Part shown: positions 1 to 8,465 of the stretch, piece by piece
Position numbering within the stretch: the first letter of the stretch is position 1
How the letters are laid out: each line of letters begins with the position of its first letter
From: Acidobacteriota bacterium
GTDB lineage: Bacteria; Acidobacteriota; Blastocatellia; Pyrinomonadales; Pyrinomonadaceae
DNA: 64,000 bases
NCBI GenBank assembly: GCA_018269075.1
Contig: JAFDVJ010000066.1
Coordinates: 1 to 64,000, forward strand
Reading direction: 5' to 3'
Notes under the pieces: generated by a model
Databases searched by the model: none
The model's input: the letters and a program-made list of their open reading frames with translations, nothing else
Told to the model about the DNA's origin: nothing
Program-made: the position numbers and the translations under genes

Positions 1-1
1 C

Positions 2-277
2 GGCTACAACGTCTACCCGCGCGAATTGGAAGAGGTGATTATGACGCACGAGCACGTCTCTTTAGTCGCCGTGATCGGCGTCCCGCACGAAAAGCTCGGC
101 GAGGAGGTCAAGGCCTACATCGTCCTCAACCGCGGCGCGGAGCTGACCGAAGAAGATTTCATCGACTGGTGCAAGGAACAGTTCGCCGCCAACAAATACC
201 CGCGCCTCGTCGAATTCTGCGACGAGCTCCCGATCGGCGCGACGGGGAAGATTTTGAAGCGGGAACTGCGCGGGTAG
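2..277 (+). CDS. acyl-CoA synthetase / AMP-forming ligase, C-terminal end (5' truncated by window edge)
   Basis: This is the last 91 codons of an adenylate-forming enzyme; the 5' part lies outside the window and the reading frame is open from base 2. The visible sequence is the small C-terminal lid domain. It begins at the A8-like hinge motif GYNVYPRELEEV and ends with PIGATGKILKREL, where the lysine after TGKI is the conserved A10 catalytic lysine. Family knowledge: these enzymes activate a carboxylic acid with ATP and transfer it to CoA. The hinge sequence with a 'VYP' core is typical of long-chain fatty-acyl-CoA ligases, so a fatty acid substrate is likely but not provable from this fragment. 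It stops at TAG, followed by a purine-rich GAGAAGGG repeat before moaD. Confidence 0.85.
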   Translation, partial: GYNVYPRELEEVIMTHEHVSLVAVIGVPHEKLGEEVKAYIVLNRGAELTEEDFIDWCKEQFAANKYPRLVEFCDELPIGATGKILKRELRG

Positions 278-279
278 CC

Positions 280-312
280 GGGAGAAGGGGAGAAGAGGAG
301 AAGGGGAGAGAA
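280..312. repeat. GAGAAGGG-type 8-bp tandem array (unpaired)
   Basis: About four purine-rich units (GAGAAGGG / GAGAAGAG) lie between the acyl-CoA synthetase stop and moaD. No pyrimidine-rich partner arm is present in this gap. The same unit recurs at 8301-8464 (as a hairpin) and 10541-10600. Confidence 0.8.
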
Positions 313-347
313 AGATTTTTTTCGGCGGATCGGGGTAGAATAAGGGG

Positions 348-590
348 ATGACGAAAGTATCGGTATTGTTTTTTGGGGCGACGGCCGATGAGGTCGGGGA
401 TCGGGAGGTCGATCTGGAGCTGCCGGAGAATTCGCGGGCGGAGGACGCTCTGGCGCGGATCGTCGAGCGGTTTCCGCGGCTCGCGGCGCATAAACTGCTG
501 TTCGCGGTCAATCAGGAATACGCGAGCGGCGCGGAAATCATCGGCGACGGCGACGAACTGGCCGTCTTTACGGCCGTTTCGGGCGGCTGA
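348..590 (+). CDS. moaD: molybdopterin synthase small subunit MoaD
   Basis: An 80-residue ubiquitin-fold sulfur carrier of the MoaD/ThiS family. It ends in the required Gly-Gly (TAVSGG), whose C-terminal carboxylate is thiocarboxylated and donates sulfur to precursor Z (cPMP) to form molybdopterin. Other family marks are the N-terminal strand KVSVLFFG and the FAVNQEYASGAEIIGDGDEL segment ('vNqe.....l.dGDel'). The ATG at 348 has GGGG a few bases upstream. moaE starts 17 bases after the stop, so the two subunits are almost certainly co-transcribed. Length is normal for the family. Confidence 0.95.
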   Translation: MTKVSVLFFGATADEVGDREVDLELPENSRAEDALARIVERFPRLAAHKLLFAVNQEYASGAEIIGDGDELAVFTAVSGG

Positions 591-606
591 GAGAAGGAGC
601 ATCACG

Positions 607-1041
607 ATGACCGAGGAAATCCGCGATGATTTTTATGAAATTACGGCCGCGCCGCTCGACGTCGGGGCGATCGCGCGGCGCGTCGTGCCCGCGAGCTGCG
701 GCGCGATCGTCACGCTCGACGGCTTTGTGCGGCAGTTCACGCGCGGGCGCGAGACCGAGTATCTGGTTTACGAGGCCTACGAGCCGATGGCGCTGAAGGA
801 AATGGAAAAGCTCGGCGCGGCCGCGCGCGAGCGGTTCGCGATCGAGTGCGTGACGATCGTTCACCGAACGGGGCGTTTGGAGATCGGCGAGACGAGCGTC
901 GTCATCGCGGTCGCCGCGCCGCACCGCCGGGCCGCCTTCGAAGCCTGCGAATGGCTCATCAAGGAGCTCAAAAGCACCGTTCCGATCTGGAAAAAGGAAG
1001 TTTATGCCGACGGCGAAACCTGGATCGAGGGCGCGAATTAG
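607..1041 (+). CDS. moaE: molybdopterin synthase catalytic subunit MoaE
   Basis: A 144-residue MoaE. It forms the heterotetramer with MoaD and inserts the dithiolene sulfurs into cPMP. Diagnostic segments are G-A-I-V-T-L-D-G-F-V-R (loop near the active site), HRTGRLEIGE (the 'hHR.G.l.iGe' motif), AAPHRRAAFEAC and LKSTVPIWKKE, whose lysines bind the substrate and the MoaD tail. The start at 607 is chosen because GAAGGAG lies just upstream and the protein then has the usual length; the frame is open further upstream but overlaps moaD. A strong terminator-like hairpin follows at 1225-1281. No other molybdenum cofactor gene is visible nearby. Confidence 0.95.
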   Translation: MTEEIRDDFYEITAAPLDVGAIARRVVPASCGAIVTLDGFVRQFTRGRETEYLVYEAYEPMALKEMEKLGAAARERFAIECVTIVHRTGRLEIGETSVVIAVAAPHRRAAFEACEWLIKELKSTVPIWKKEVYADGETWIEGAN

Positions 1042-1340
1042 AAACACCGGTTAATCGTAATTTTACTTTTCGGCTTTTTACTTTTCGACCGGCCTGCCTT
1101 ATCATCCTAGTTGAATTCACACGAGAAATTTAACAACGAAACATTTGGCTGAAAGGCGCAAAAACGTCTTTCATTAGGCGAATTCCAGTTAAATGAAGGG
1201 TTTACATCCGCAGGGATTGATAGGCGAAGGGTCCGGGGCGATCGCGTAAAATCGGTCGTTTCGGACCCTTCGACTTTTTTTCGGTTTGACCCGGTCATTG
1301 GCCGGAATTCGGGCAGGAATTTAATCGAAGATAAAATTAT
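1042..1340. other. intergenic region, moaE to TonB receptor
   Basis: 299 bases without a convincing gene. It holds one clear intrinsic terminator (1225-1281). I looked for a sigma-70 promoter before the receptor: TTGACC at 1286-1291 has no acceptable -10 box at the right distance, so no promoter is called. Confidence 0.6.
1225..1281 (+). terminator. intrinsic terminator downstream of moaDE
   Basis: CGAAGGGTCCG (1225-1235) pairs perfectly with CGGACCCTTCG (1262-1272), followed by a run of T (1275-1281). The 26-base loop contains a smaller CGAT...ATCG stem. It lies about 185 bases beyond moaE and 60 bases before the next gene, so it could end the moa transcript or act in the leader of the receptor gene. 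Confidence 0.75.
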
Positions 1341-4300
1341 ATGACACGAAAAATTTTACCCGTAATTATCGGAATTTTAGTTTTGGCCGGGAGCCTCCGG
1401 GCGCAGTCGCAGTCGACGACCGGCAACATCGAGGGCCGCGTGCTCGATCCGAACGGCGCGGGCGTCCCGAACGTCGCCGTCTCGGCGACCAATCAGGAAA
1501 ACGGCTTCGGCAAGACCGTGCTGACCGACGGCGAGGGCAATTTCATCATCGTCCTGCTGCCGCCCGGCAAATACAAGGTCGAGGCGAAGCCCGCGTCGGG
1601 TTTTAATCCGGCGACGTATGAAAACGTGCCGGTCAGCGTCGGCGGCAAGACCGCGCTCGACGTCAATCTGACCGTCGGCGCCGGCAAAACGGTCGTCGAC
1701 GTGCAGGCCGAGGGCGAGGTCGTCGAAACCACGCGCAGCTCGATCTCGACGACCGTCGACGAGCGGGCGATCGACAATCTGCCGGTCAACGGCCGCAACT
1801 TTCTCGATTTCGCGACCCTCACGCCGGGCGTCATCCGCGACCCGAACCGCGCCGGCGACCTCTCGGTCGGCGGGCAGAAGGGCACGTTCAACTCGCTTCA
1901 GATCGACGGCGCGAGCAACGACAACACGTTTTTCGGCCAGACTCTCGGCCGCACCGGCACGGGCCGCGCGCCGTTCCAGTTCTCGATCGAGACGGTCAAG
2001 GAGTTTCAGATCAACCAGAACGGCTTTTCGGCCGAATTCGGCCGCGCGGGCGGCGCGGTCATCAACGTCGTGACCAAATCGGGAACGAACGAATTCACCG
2101 GCAGCGTCTTCGAATTCTTCCGCGACGAGGCGCTCAACGCCAATTCGCCGCTGACGAAGGCCAACCTCGCGCGCGCCGGCCGGCTCAACCGGCGGCCGAA
2201 ATCGCAGACCAACCAGTTCGGCGGCACGGTCGGCGGCCCGTTCCGCAAGGATAAGGCCTTTTTCTTTTTCGCCTACGACGGCCAGCGCTCGGATCTGCCG
2301 AACCCGATCTCGCTCAATTCGCTGGCGACCGCGCCGGCCAACGTCCAGACGCTGCTGCTGCCGAAGACCGAGACCTACAACATCGCGCGCCAGCAGGACG
2401 TTTATCTCTTCAAGGCGGATTTCAACCTGAACCCGAAAAATCAGCTCTCGTTCCGCTTTAACCAGCAGAATTTCACCGGCCAGAACAACGAAAACTCGGG
2501 CACGCTGAGCGCCGAGGAGCATTCCGGCGACAGTCTCGTCCGGACGACGACGCTGACCGGTTCGTGGACGGCGACGCTTTCGGCGAACTGGTTCAACGAA
2601 TTCCGCTTCCAGTTCTCGCGCGACCGCGAGCCGGGCAAGGCCAACTCGACTGCGCCCGAAGCGGCGATCACGACGGCCGACGGCGCGTTCAACATCGGCC
2701 GCAACAATTTCAGCCCGCGCGAGACGACCGTCAAGCGGTACCAGTTCATCGACAACCAGACGCTGATCTACAAACAGCACACGTTCAAATACGGCGTCGA
2801 TTTTCTGTCCGACCATATCTACAATTTCTTCCCCGGTCTTTTCGGCGGTTCGTACACGTTCCCGAGCTACGCCGCGTTTTCGGCGCAGCTCGCCAACCCG
2901 ACCGTCCAGTCGGCCACGCGCTACCGCCAGAATTTCGCGGGCACCGGCACGTCCGGCCCGGAAACGCATCCCGACAGCAACGAGATCGCGTTCTTCTTTC
3001 AGGACGACTGGCGCGTCAGCCGGAACCTGACGCTCAATCTCGGCGTCCGCTACGACTATCAGGGGCTCGCCAAACCGCCGATCCAGAACCCGAACGCCGC
3101 GCTGCTCGCCGCCGGCTACGACACGAGCTTCAAGCCGTCGGACAAAAACAACTTCGCGCCGCGCTTCGGCATTTCCTACGCGATCGACGACAAGACCGTG
3201 ATTCGCGGCGGCTACGGCATCTTCTATGCCCGCACGCCGTCGATCATCACCGGTACGGCGCATTCGAACAACGGCGTTCAGGTGATCGGCATCGACATCA
3301 ACTGCTCGACCTCGCCGGCGCTCTGCCCGCTTTACCCGAGCGTGCTGCCGTCGCTGCCGTCGAGCGGTCTCGCGCCGATCAACCTTTATCTCTTCGACCG
3401 CAACTATTCGCAGCCGTACGTTCACCAGGGCCGCGTCTCGTTCGAGCGCGAGATCCTGCCGAATCTCAGCCTGTCGATCGCTTACACGGTCTATCGCGGC
3501 GAAGACCTGACGCGCACCCGCGACGCCAACTTCCTCGCGCCGGTCATCCGCCCGTTCACGGCGCCGACCGGCGAGACGCTGAATTTCGACCGCTTCAACA
3601 TCACCGGCGTCAACGCCCGCCCGCTGACCGCGTTCAGCCGCATCAGCCTTTTCGAAAGCACGGCGAATTCGTTCTATCAGGGCTTTTCGGTCGAGGCCAA
3701 ACGCCGTTTGGCCAATCATTTCAGCTTCATCGCGGCCTACACGCTCTCGAAGGCGAAGGACGACAAGCCCGATCAGACGTCGGTCGTCGTCGGCACGGAC
3801 GACGCGAAGAACGTCCAGAACCAGTTCGACGTTTCGACCGAATACGGCCGCAGCGATCTCGACCTGCGGCACCGCTTCGTCTTCAGTCCGGTCTATGAAA
3901 CGGGCAAGTTCAAATGGAGCGACAACGCGGTCGCGCAGGCGCTCTTCAGCAACTGGGTGATCTCGGGAATTCTCCAGTTCCAGTCGGGCTTCGCCTATTC
4001 GGCGGCCGTCACCGGCGACCCGAACAACGACGCCAACACGTCGAACGACCGCGTCGCCGGCACGAAGCGCAACCAGTATTCGACGCCCGCGACCTACCAG
4101 ATCGATATGCGTCTGACGCGGACGCTCAAATTCGGCGAGCGCTACCGGCTGACGCTGCTCGGCGAGGGCTTCAACATTCTCAACCGTTCGAACGTCTCGG
4201 CCGTCAACAACAACTTCTACGGCGCGACGTTCAACAACACGACGCAGACCGGCGCGCTGACCCGCACGCAGCTCAACGGCCTGCCGGCCTTCGGCCAGCC

Positions 4301-4355
4301 GCGCCTGTTCCTGACCGAACGCCAGTTCCAGCTCGGCATCAAGTTCGAGTTTTAA
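1341..4355 (+). CDS. TonB-dependent receptor with N-terminal carboxypeptidase-regulatory domain (Oar-like)
   Basis: A 1004-residue outer-membrane protein. Residues 1-22 form a signal peptide ending in RAQ. Residues ~28-115 are a carboxypeptidase-regulatory-like beta-sandwich (GNIEGRVLDPNGAGVPNV...). A plug follows (~125-245, with LPVNGRNFLDFATLTPGV and the IDGASNDNTFFG segment), then a large beta-barrel ending in ...LGIKFEF, with the aromatic C-terminal residue expected of Omp85 substrates. No TonB box could be pinned down. This architecture is strongly expanded in Acidobacteriota and is usually linked to uptake of large organic ligands such as oligosaccharides or peptides; the substrate here is unknown. 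It stands alone, closed by a strong terminator at 4380-4415. Confidence 0.93.
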   Translation: MTRKILPVIIGILVLAGSLRAQSQSTTGNIEGRVLDPNGAGVPNVAVSATNQENGFGKTVLTDGEGNFIIVLLPPGKYKVEAKPASGFNPATYENVPVSVGGKTALDVNLTVGAGKTVVDVQAEGEVVETTRSSISTTVDERAIDNLPVNGRNFLDFATLTPGVIRDPNRAGDLSVGGQKGTFNSLQIDGASNDNTFFGQTLGRTGTGRAPFQFSIETVKEFQINQNGFSAEFGRAGGAVINVVTKSGTNEFTGSVFEFFRDEALNANSPLTKANLARAGRLNRRPKSQTNQFGGTVGGPFRKDKAFFFFAYDGQRSDLPNPISLNSLATAPANVQTLLLPKTETYNIARQQDVYLFKADFNLNPKNQLSFRFNQQNFTGQNNENSGTLSAEEHSGDSLVRTTTLTGSWTATLSANWFNEFRFQFSRDREPGKANSTAPEAAITTADGAFNIGRNNFSPRETTVKRYQFIDNQTLIYKQHTFKYGVDFLSDHIYNFFPGLFGGSYTFPSYAAFSAQLANPTVQSATRYRQNFAGTGTSGPETHPDSNEIAFFFQDDWRVSRNLTLNLGVRYDYQGLAKPPIQNPNAALLAAGYDTSFKPSDKNNFAPRFGISYAIDDKTVIRGGYGIFYARTPSIITGTAHSNNGVQVIGIDINCSTSPALCPLYPSVLPSLPSSGLAPINLYLFDRNYSQPYVHQGRVSFEREILPNLSLSIAYTVYRGEDLTRTRDANFLAPVIRPFTAPTGETLNFDRFNITGVNARPLTAFSRISLFESTANSFYQGFSVEAKRRLANHFSFIAAYTLSKAKDDKPDQTSVVVGTDDAKNVQNQFDVSTEYGRSDLDLRHRFVFSPVYETGKFKWSDNAVAQALFSNWVISGILQFQSGFAYSAAVTGDPNNDANTSNDRVAGTKRNQYSTPATYQIDMRLTRTLKFGERYRLTLLGEGFNILNRSNVSAVNNNFYGATFNNTTQTGALTRTQLNGLPAFGQPRLFLTERQFQLGIKFEF

Positions 4356-4379
4356 CGGCTCGCTCCCGGGAAATAAAAA

Positions 4380-4415
4380 AGGCCGCCGAGGTTTTCACCC
4401 GGCGGCCTCTTTTTT
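4380..4415 (+). terminator. intrinsic terminator of the TonB receptor gene
   Basis: AGGCCGCCG (4380-4388) pairs perfectly with CGGCGGCCT (4400-4408) across an 11-base loop and is followed by CTTTTTT. It lies 24 bases after the stop codon: a textbook rho-independent terminator. Confidence 0.92.
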
Positions 4416-4449
4416 GTCGATGACGAAACGGACAAATCCGAAATCCGAA

Positions 4450-4652
4450 ATCCGAAATCATTACTGTTAAAAGGATTGTAAGAACTGCGAATAATTGGGT
4501 TAATAGGACGCGGATAAACGCGGATTTAGCGGATTTTCGCGGATAACTTTAAAATAAATCCGCGAAAATCCGCTAAATCTGCGTTTGTCCGCGTCCTATT
4601 GAAAGTACCAAAATCCGGATTGCCGATCTTTTTAACAGTAATGATCCGAAAT
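4450..4652. mobile_element. MITE-like element, copy 1 (185 bp, 9-bp target duplication)
   Basis: The element spans 4459-4643. Its ends are CATTACTGTTAAAA (left) and TTTTTAACAGTAATG (right), inverted repeats of about 18 bp. It is flanked on both sides by the direct repeat ATCCGAAAT (4450-4458 and 4644-4652), a perfect 9-bp target duplication lying inside a TCCGAAA tandem array. The interior is a long hairpin, AATAGGACGCGG...CCGCGTCCTATT, extended by units of the type GCGGATTTAGCGGATTTTCGCGG. There is no coding capacity. Copy 2 is at 36428-36556. Confidence 0.85.
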
Positions 4653-4658
4653 CCGAAA

Positions 4659-5198
4659 TCACCCGAAGTTTTCGCGCGCGCGGCGGACCATCTCGTCGAA
4701 ATGCGCTTCGAGATAAGGATTGACGCCGCGCAGGCCGGCGACGACGCGTTCGCCCCAGTCGATGTATTCGATCCGGCGTTCGAGCGGCCAGCCGGCCGGC
4801 GGGTTGGTCGAAACGTCCGTGATGTTGCTGATCTTGTCGGCGAGCTTGATCTGTTTCGCGCCGGCCGAAAGATGCGGCGCGTGCTCGATCTGTTTGAGTT
4901 TGCGCTCGGCTTTCGGGAGCGATTTGTCGTCGGTCACTTCGAGGACGTAGCCGCTGACGACCGCGCCGAAGCGGGCGGCGATCTCTTCGGCGGTCGTTTC
5001 GGTGTCCTCGACCGTGTCGTGAAGGACGGCCGCGATCAGGATGTCGAAATCGTCGACCCGGCCGACGTTGGCGAGCAGGTTCGCGACTTCGAGCGGATGA
5101 TTGACGTACGGCTCGGCGTCGTCGCCCTTGCGTTTCTGGTAGCGGTGTTTTTTCGCGGCAAAGCTCGCGGCTTCGACGAATTTGGCTAAATCGTTCAT
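4659..5198 (-). CDS. small alarmone hydrolase / MESH1-like HD-domain phosphohydrolase
   Basis: A 179-residue single-domain HD protein matching the hydrolase half of RelA/SpoT (MESH1-type, SAH). The Mn2+ ligands are visible: H34 (YVNHPLEVA), H60-D61 (VLHDTVEDT) and D121 (LADKISN). Downstream residues [29 protein letters not shown] match the substrate-side helices of MESH1. Family role: removal of the 3'-pyrophosphate from (p)ppGpp, with NADPH phosphatase activity reported for animal MESH1. There is no synthetase domain, so it could lower alarmone levels independently of a Rel enzyme elsewhere. Its gene start abuts a palindromic repeat (5211-5270). Confidence 0.88.
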   Translation of the reverse strand: MNDLAKFVEAASFAAKKHRYQKRKGDDAEPYVNHPLEVANLLANVGRVDDFDILIAAVLHDTVEDTETTAEEIAARFGAVVSGYVLEVTDDKSLPKAERKLKQIEHAPHLSAGAKQIKLADKISNITDVSTNPPAGWPLERRIEYIDWGERVVAGLRGVNPYLEAHFDEMVRRARENFG

Positions 5199-5210
5199 TG
5201 GGTTATATTA

Positions 5211-5270
5211 ACGCAAAGCGGCGAAGACGCAAAGAGATTTCGAAAAATCTTTGCGTCTTCGCGTCTGCGT
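5211..5270. repeat. GCGAAGACGCAAAG hairpin
   Basis: GCGAAGACGCAAAGAGATTT (5221-5240) faces AAATCTTTGCGTCTTCGC (5245-5262) across a 4-base loop, and the outer ACGCAAAGCG/GCGTCTGCGT bases pair imperfectly. The gap separates two genes on the minus strand. The same vocabulary (ACGCAAAGGCGCGAAG) recurs at 37141-37290. Confidence 0.9.
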
Positions 5271-5287
5271 GGTGTTACGTCGATCAA

Positions 5288-7162
5288 TTATCTGACGATT
5301 TCGATCGTCAGCGTCTGCTGGCCCGAGATGATGAATTCGGCCGGCGCGATCAGCTGTTCGGAGACGATGTCCTGAACGGTCGGCTTGAAGCCGCCGACGG
5401 TCCGGTCGTTGTTCATCGTCGCGAGAACCGACGGCGGCAGATTCGGCATCTCGCTGACGCCGACGACCGCGCCGTTCGTCGTCCGGAACGTCTGGACGTA
5501 AAGCCGGTCGGATTTTTTCGCCTTGTTGATCGTGTTGACGAGCTCGCTCAGATCGCGCGGGACGAACTGCTGGATGACCGAATTCTGCTGAACCGTGCCG
5601 CCGTCGCCGACGAGCACCGAAAGCTGGCCGGCCGGCGTGTCGGCCGGAATCGTGACCGGAATCTTCTGGACGAAGGTCTTGCCCGAATCGGTCCGCGCAA
5701 AGGCCTGGACCTCGATCGTCTCGCCCGCCCGGACGCGCGTCTTGTCGACCGCGAGCCGTTCGAGCGTCGCCGATTTGTTGCCGTCGGTCGAGACCGCGCT
5801 CAGCTTGATGCCGGTGATCTCGAGGTCGTCGAAGTTGCTCTTGAGCAGCGTGTTGACCGGGAGCGCGACCGAGAGCGCCGCAAACTGCGAAGCCTGCGCG
5901 CCGCCGAAGCGGTTGTCGATCTTCAGCGAGGGCTGGCCCCTGACGCCGATCTCGCCGGTCAGTTCGACCGTCGCATCGCCGACGCCGCGTTCATTGGCGA
6001 CGAGCGAATTGTAGATCGTGATGTTCAGCAGCAGCGGCGTCAGAAAGTCGTCGCGGGCGACCTCGAAATTCAGGGTCTGCGTCTGGCCGCGGCTCGTTTC
6101 GAGATTGAACTCGACCGGGATCATCTTCGGCGCCTGGCCGAGCTTGCCGAAGACGCCGGTCGCGCGGTCCTGCGTCATACTGCCGACCATCGCGTCCGGG
6201 ACGGCGAGCTTGAACGAATTGTTGAGATTCGGGATGACCGTCACGACGTGCGATTCCGACATCGGCAGGTCCGAGATGCCGAGACTCAGAAACGGGTGAC
6301 CGAAGGCGTAGATCTTCTCGCCGTCGCGGTAGGTCACGGTGCCGGCGGCGGCGAGGCTGTAATCGCCGCGCGTCAGCTGCATCGAGACCGAATCGCCGCC
6401 GACGAGCGTTTTGTCGTCGGCCTTTTTGAGCGGCGTCATCGCGGCCGCGCCGCTCACGCCGGCGACCGGCAGCAGCCCGACGGACATCAGCTGCGGCGCG
6501 AAAAGATTGAGCACGTCGGCCGAGATGCCGTTAAAGGAAACGGGCGTCGCGATCGGCTGGAACGATTGGCCGGCGACCTGCGCGAGCGGCGAATCGGCGC
6601 TCACGCCGCCGAGGATCGAGCTCGAAACCGTCGCCTGGCGCGGCAGCTGCGGCTTCCAGTTGGTCGCGGCGAGCTCGGCGAACGAAACGGCGCGCGGCTC
6701 GCTCGGTTTCGATTTGACGCTCTGGTTTTTCTCGAAGATGCCGATCATCTGCTCGATCGGCGTGATGCCGCAGATCGGCTCTTTCGAAAACGGAAAACTG
6801 TATGAAATCGCGCCGACGAGCTTGCCGTCGATATAGACGGGCGAGCCCGACATTCCGGCGAAAACGGCCGTCCGGTCAGCGCCGCCGCCCGAGAGACGGC
6901 CGACGATCATATCCTGTTTCGGCCCGATCGCGCCCGGCACGATGCCGAGGATCTCGACGTTGAATTCTTCCGGCTCGCTGCCGCGAAAGACCGTCCGCGC
7001 GGTTCCGCGCAGACCTTCGCGGATTTCGGAAAGCGGGAAAAAATTAGCCGCCGCCGAAACGGCCGGCGCGGATTTTTTGACGTTGACGGCCGTCGTCTGA
7101 CCGAAGACCGCTAAACACAGCGATAATACTACAAAAAGGCTGGCAAAAAATTTTGATCTCAT
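5288..7162 (-). CDS. exported SpoIVB-type S55 peptidase domain protein
   Basis: A 624-residue protein with an N-terminal signal peptide (hydrophobic stretch then VFGQ). Residues ~40-190 resemble the SpoIVB/S55 serine peptidase: a start region with EIREGLRGTARTVF, then GMSGSPVYIDGKLVGAISYSFPFSKEPICGITPIEQM. The serine of GMSGSP is the expected nucleophile. The remaining ~430 residues are predicted beta-rich (e.g. GHPFLSLGISDLPMSESHVVTVIP) and have no recognised catalytic motif. SpoIVB cleaves a membrane-complex partner during Bacillus sporulation; a non-sporulating Gram-negative must use this family differently, so the target is unknown. The nearest upstream gene is divergent. Confidence 0.82.
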   Translation of the reverse strand: MRSKFFASLFVVLSLCLAVFGQTTAVNVKKSAPAVSAAANFFPLSEIREGLRGTARTVFRGSEPEEFNVEILGIVPGAIGPKQDMIVGRLSGGGADRTAVFAGMSGSPVYIDGKLVGAISYSFPFSKEPICGITPIEQMIGIFEKNQSVKSKPSEPRAVSFAELAATNWKPQLPRQATVSSSILGGVSADSPLAQVAGQSFQPIATPVSFNGISADVLNLFAPQLMSVGLLPVAGVSGAAAMTPLKKADDKTLVGGDSVSMQLTRGDYSLAAAGTVTYRDGEKIYAFGHPFLSLGISDLPMSESHVVTVIPNLNNSFKLAVPDAMVGSMTQDRATGVFGKLGQAPKMIPVEFNLETSRGQTQTLNFEVARDDFLTPLLLNITIYNSLVANERGVGDATVELTGEIGVRGQPSLKIDNRFGGAQASQFAALSVALPVNTLLKSNFDDLEITGIKLSAVSTDGNKSATLERLAVDKTRVRAGETIEVQAFARTDSGKTFVQKIPVTIPADTPAGQLSVLVGDGGTVQQNSVIQQFVPRDLSELVNTINKAKKSDRLYVQTFRTTNGAVVGVSEMPNLPPSVLATMNNDRTVGGFKPTVQDIVSEQLIAPAEFIISGQQTLTIEIVR

Positions 7163-7318
7163 CGGTTAAAACTCTTCCTTAAACTCCGCCGATTATGGTA
7201 ACATTTATGTCGGCATACCGAAAGTCTTTTTTCAGGGACTATCCTTAAGACACACCAGACGGCTTTCAAGTTGCATTTTCTTTATCAAATCAATTCATTT
7301 TCAAACCGGTTGAAAATT

Positions 7319-8302
7319 ATGGCAGTAACCAAACGTCTTTTCAAGAGTTTTTCGCGGCTTTTGCTCCCGATTCTGCTTTTACTGATCGGCGCCGGCGTCG
7401 GCGCGGCCGTCTTTCTCGCGCAGAAAGCGGCGCTCGCGCCGAAGGCCAAATATCTCGTGACGCCCGAAAAATACGGGCAGCTCAGCTCGCGCGGGGCGCA
7501 GATCACCGACGAAACCTGGGCCAACGCCGACGGCACCATCGCGCGCGGCTGGCTGCTGCGCGGCGCGCCCGGCGCGCCGGCCGTGATCCTGCTCCACGCT
7601 TACGGCGCGGACCGCTCGTATATTCTGAATCTCGGCGTCAAGCTGAACGAGGCGACGGATTTTACGATCCTGATGCCCGACCTGCGCGGCCACGGCGAGA
7701 CGCCGCACGTCAAACAGACGACCTTCGGCGGCTGCGAGGCCGAGGACACGCTCGCCGCGATCAAATACCTGCGCGGCCTCAAGCCCGACGGCCAGACCGC
7801 GCTCGTCGGCCAGAACATCGGCGTTTACGGGACCGAACTCGGCGCGCTGACGGCGGTCTTCGCGGCCGGCAAGGACGACACCGTCAAGGCGCTGGTCCTC
7901 GATTCGGTGCCCGCCAACGCGGACGAACTGCTCGCCCGCGCGACCGTCAAACGCTATCCGTTCGCGAGCTTTATCACGACGCGCACCGCGCAGCTCGGGA
8001 CGTACCTGTTTTTCTACGACGGCTGCTACCGCCGCGATTCGGCCTGCGAGGTCGCCAAAAATCTGAACAACCGGCAGGTTTTGCTGCTCGCCGGCGCCGA
8101 CGCGCCCGATTTTCAGGGCTCGACGACCGCGCTCGGCCGCTGTTTCCCGAACTCGACCAAACTCGAAACCAAAACCGATCTCAACCCGTCGGGCCTCAAC
8201 ATCACCAACGCCTCGCTCGAACAGTCCGAAGCCTACGACCAGCGCGTCATCTCGTTCTTCAAACAGGCATTGGGAGCCGGCGAACTGGCACCCTTGAATT
8301 GA
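7319..8302 (+). CDS. membrane-anchored alpha/beta-hydrolase-fold protein lacking the catalytic serine
   Basis: A 327-residue protein with an N-terminal membrane anchor (residues ~13-35), then an alpha/beta-hydrolase fold: PAVILLHAYGADRS (oxyanion strand), DFTILMPDLRGHGET (strand plus DxRGHG) and a nucleophile elbow at 169-176 reading VYGTELGA. The usual G-x-S-x-G is here G-T-E-L-G, so Glu173 sits where Ser (or Cys/Asp) is expected. No conserved histidine is found near the C-terminus where the triad His should be. It may be a pseudoenzyme or use a different mechanism. A TTG start at 7271 would add 16 residues; the ATG at 7319 places the membrane segment properly and is preferred. It ends just before a GAGAAGAG hairpin. 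Confidence 0.8.
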   Translation: MAVTKRLFKSFSRLLLPILLLLIGAGVGAAVFLAQKAALAPKAKYLVTPEKYGQLSSRGAQITDETWANADGTIARGWLLRGAPGAPAVILLHAYGADRSYILNLGVKLNEATDFTILMPDLRGHGETPHVKQTTFGGCEAEDTLAAIKYLRGLKPDGQTALVGQNIGVYGTELGALTAVFAAGKDDTVKALVLDSVPANADELLARATVKRYPFASFITTRTAQLGTYLFFYDGCYRRDSACEVAKNLNNRQVLLLAGADAPDFQGSTTALGRCFPNSTKLETKTDLNPSGLNITNASLEQSEAYDQRVISFFKQALGAGELAPLN

Positions 8303-8464
8303 GAAGAGGAGAAGAGGAGAGGAGGAGAAAAGGAGAAGAGGAGACGGATGTTTCGTTCATCATCTTGACTGTCAGGTAATAACAGTCAGGATCAGTAACG
8401 AAAAATCGTCTCCTCTTCTCCTCTTCTCCTCTTCTCCTCTTCTCAGAAACTTCTCCTCTTCTCA
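8301..8464. repeat. GAGAAGAG onion hairpin between convergent genes
   Basis: Left arm 8301-8345 is purine-rich (GAGAAGAG units) and right arm 8408-8464 is its pyrimidine complement. Inside, GTTTCGTT/AACGAAA and TTGACTGT/ACAGTCAG form further paired layers. It fills the gap between the hydrolase-like gene (+) and the Lon-N gene (-), where it could act as a bidirectional terminator. Confidence 0.9.
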
Positions 8465-8465
8465 G

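Noticed and set aside
1377..3872. 831-codon ORF on the minus strand opposite the first TonB receptor
   Set aside because: It is the mirror of GC-rich coding sequence: Arg/Asp/Val-rich with no fold signal. The plus-strand protein is clearly real.
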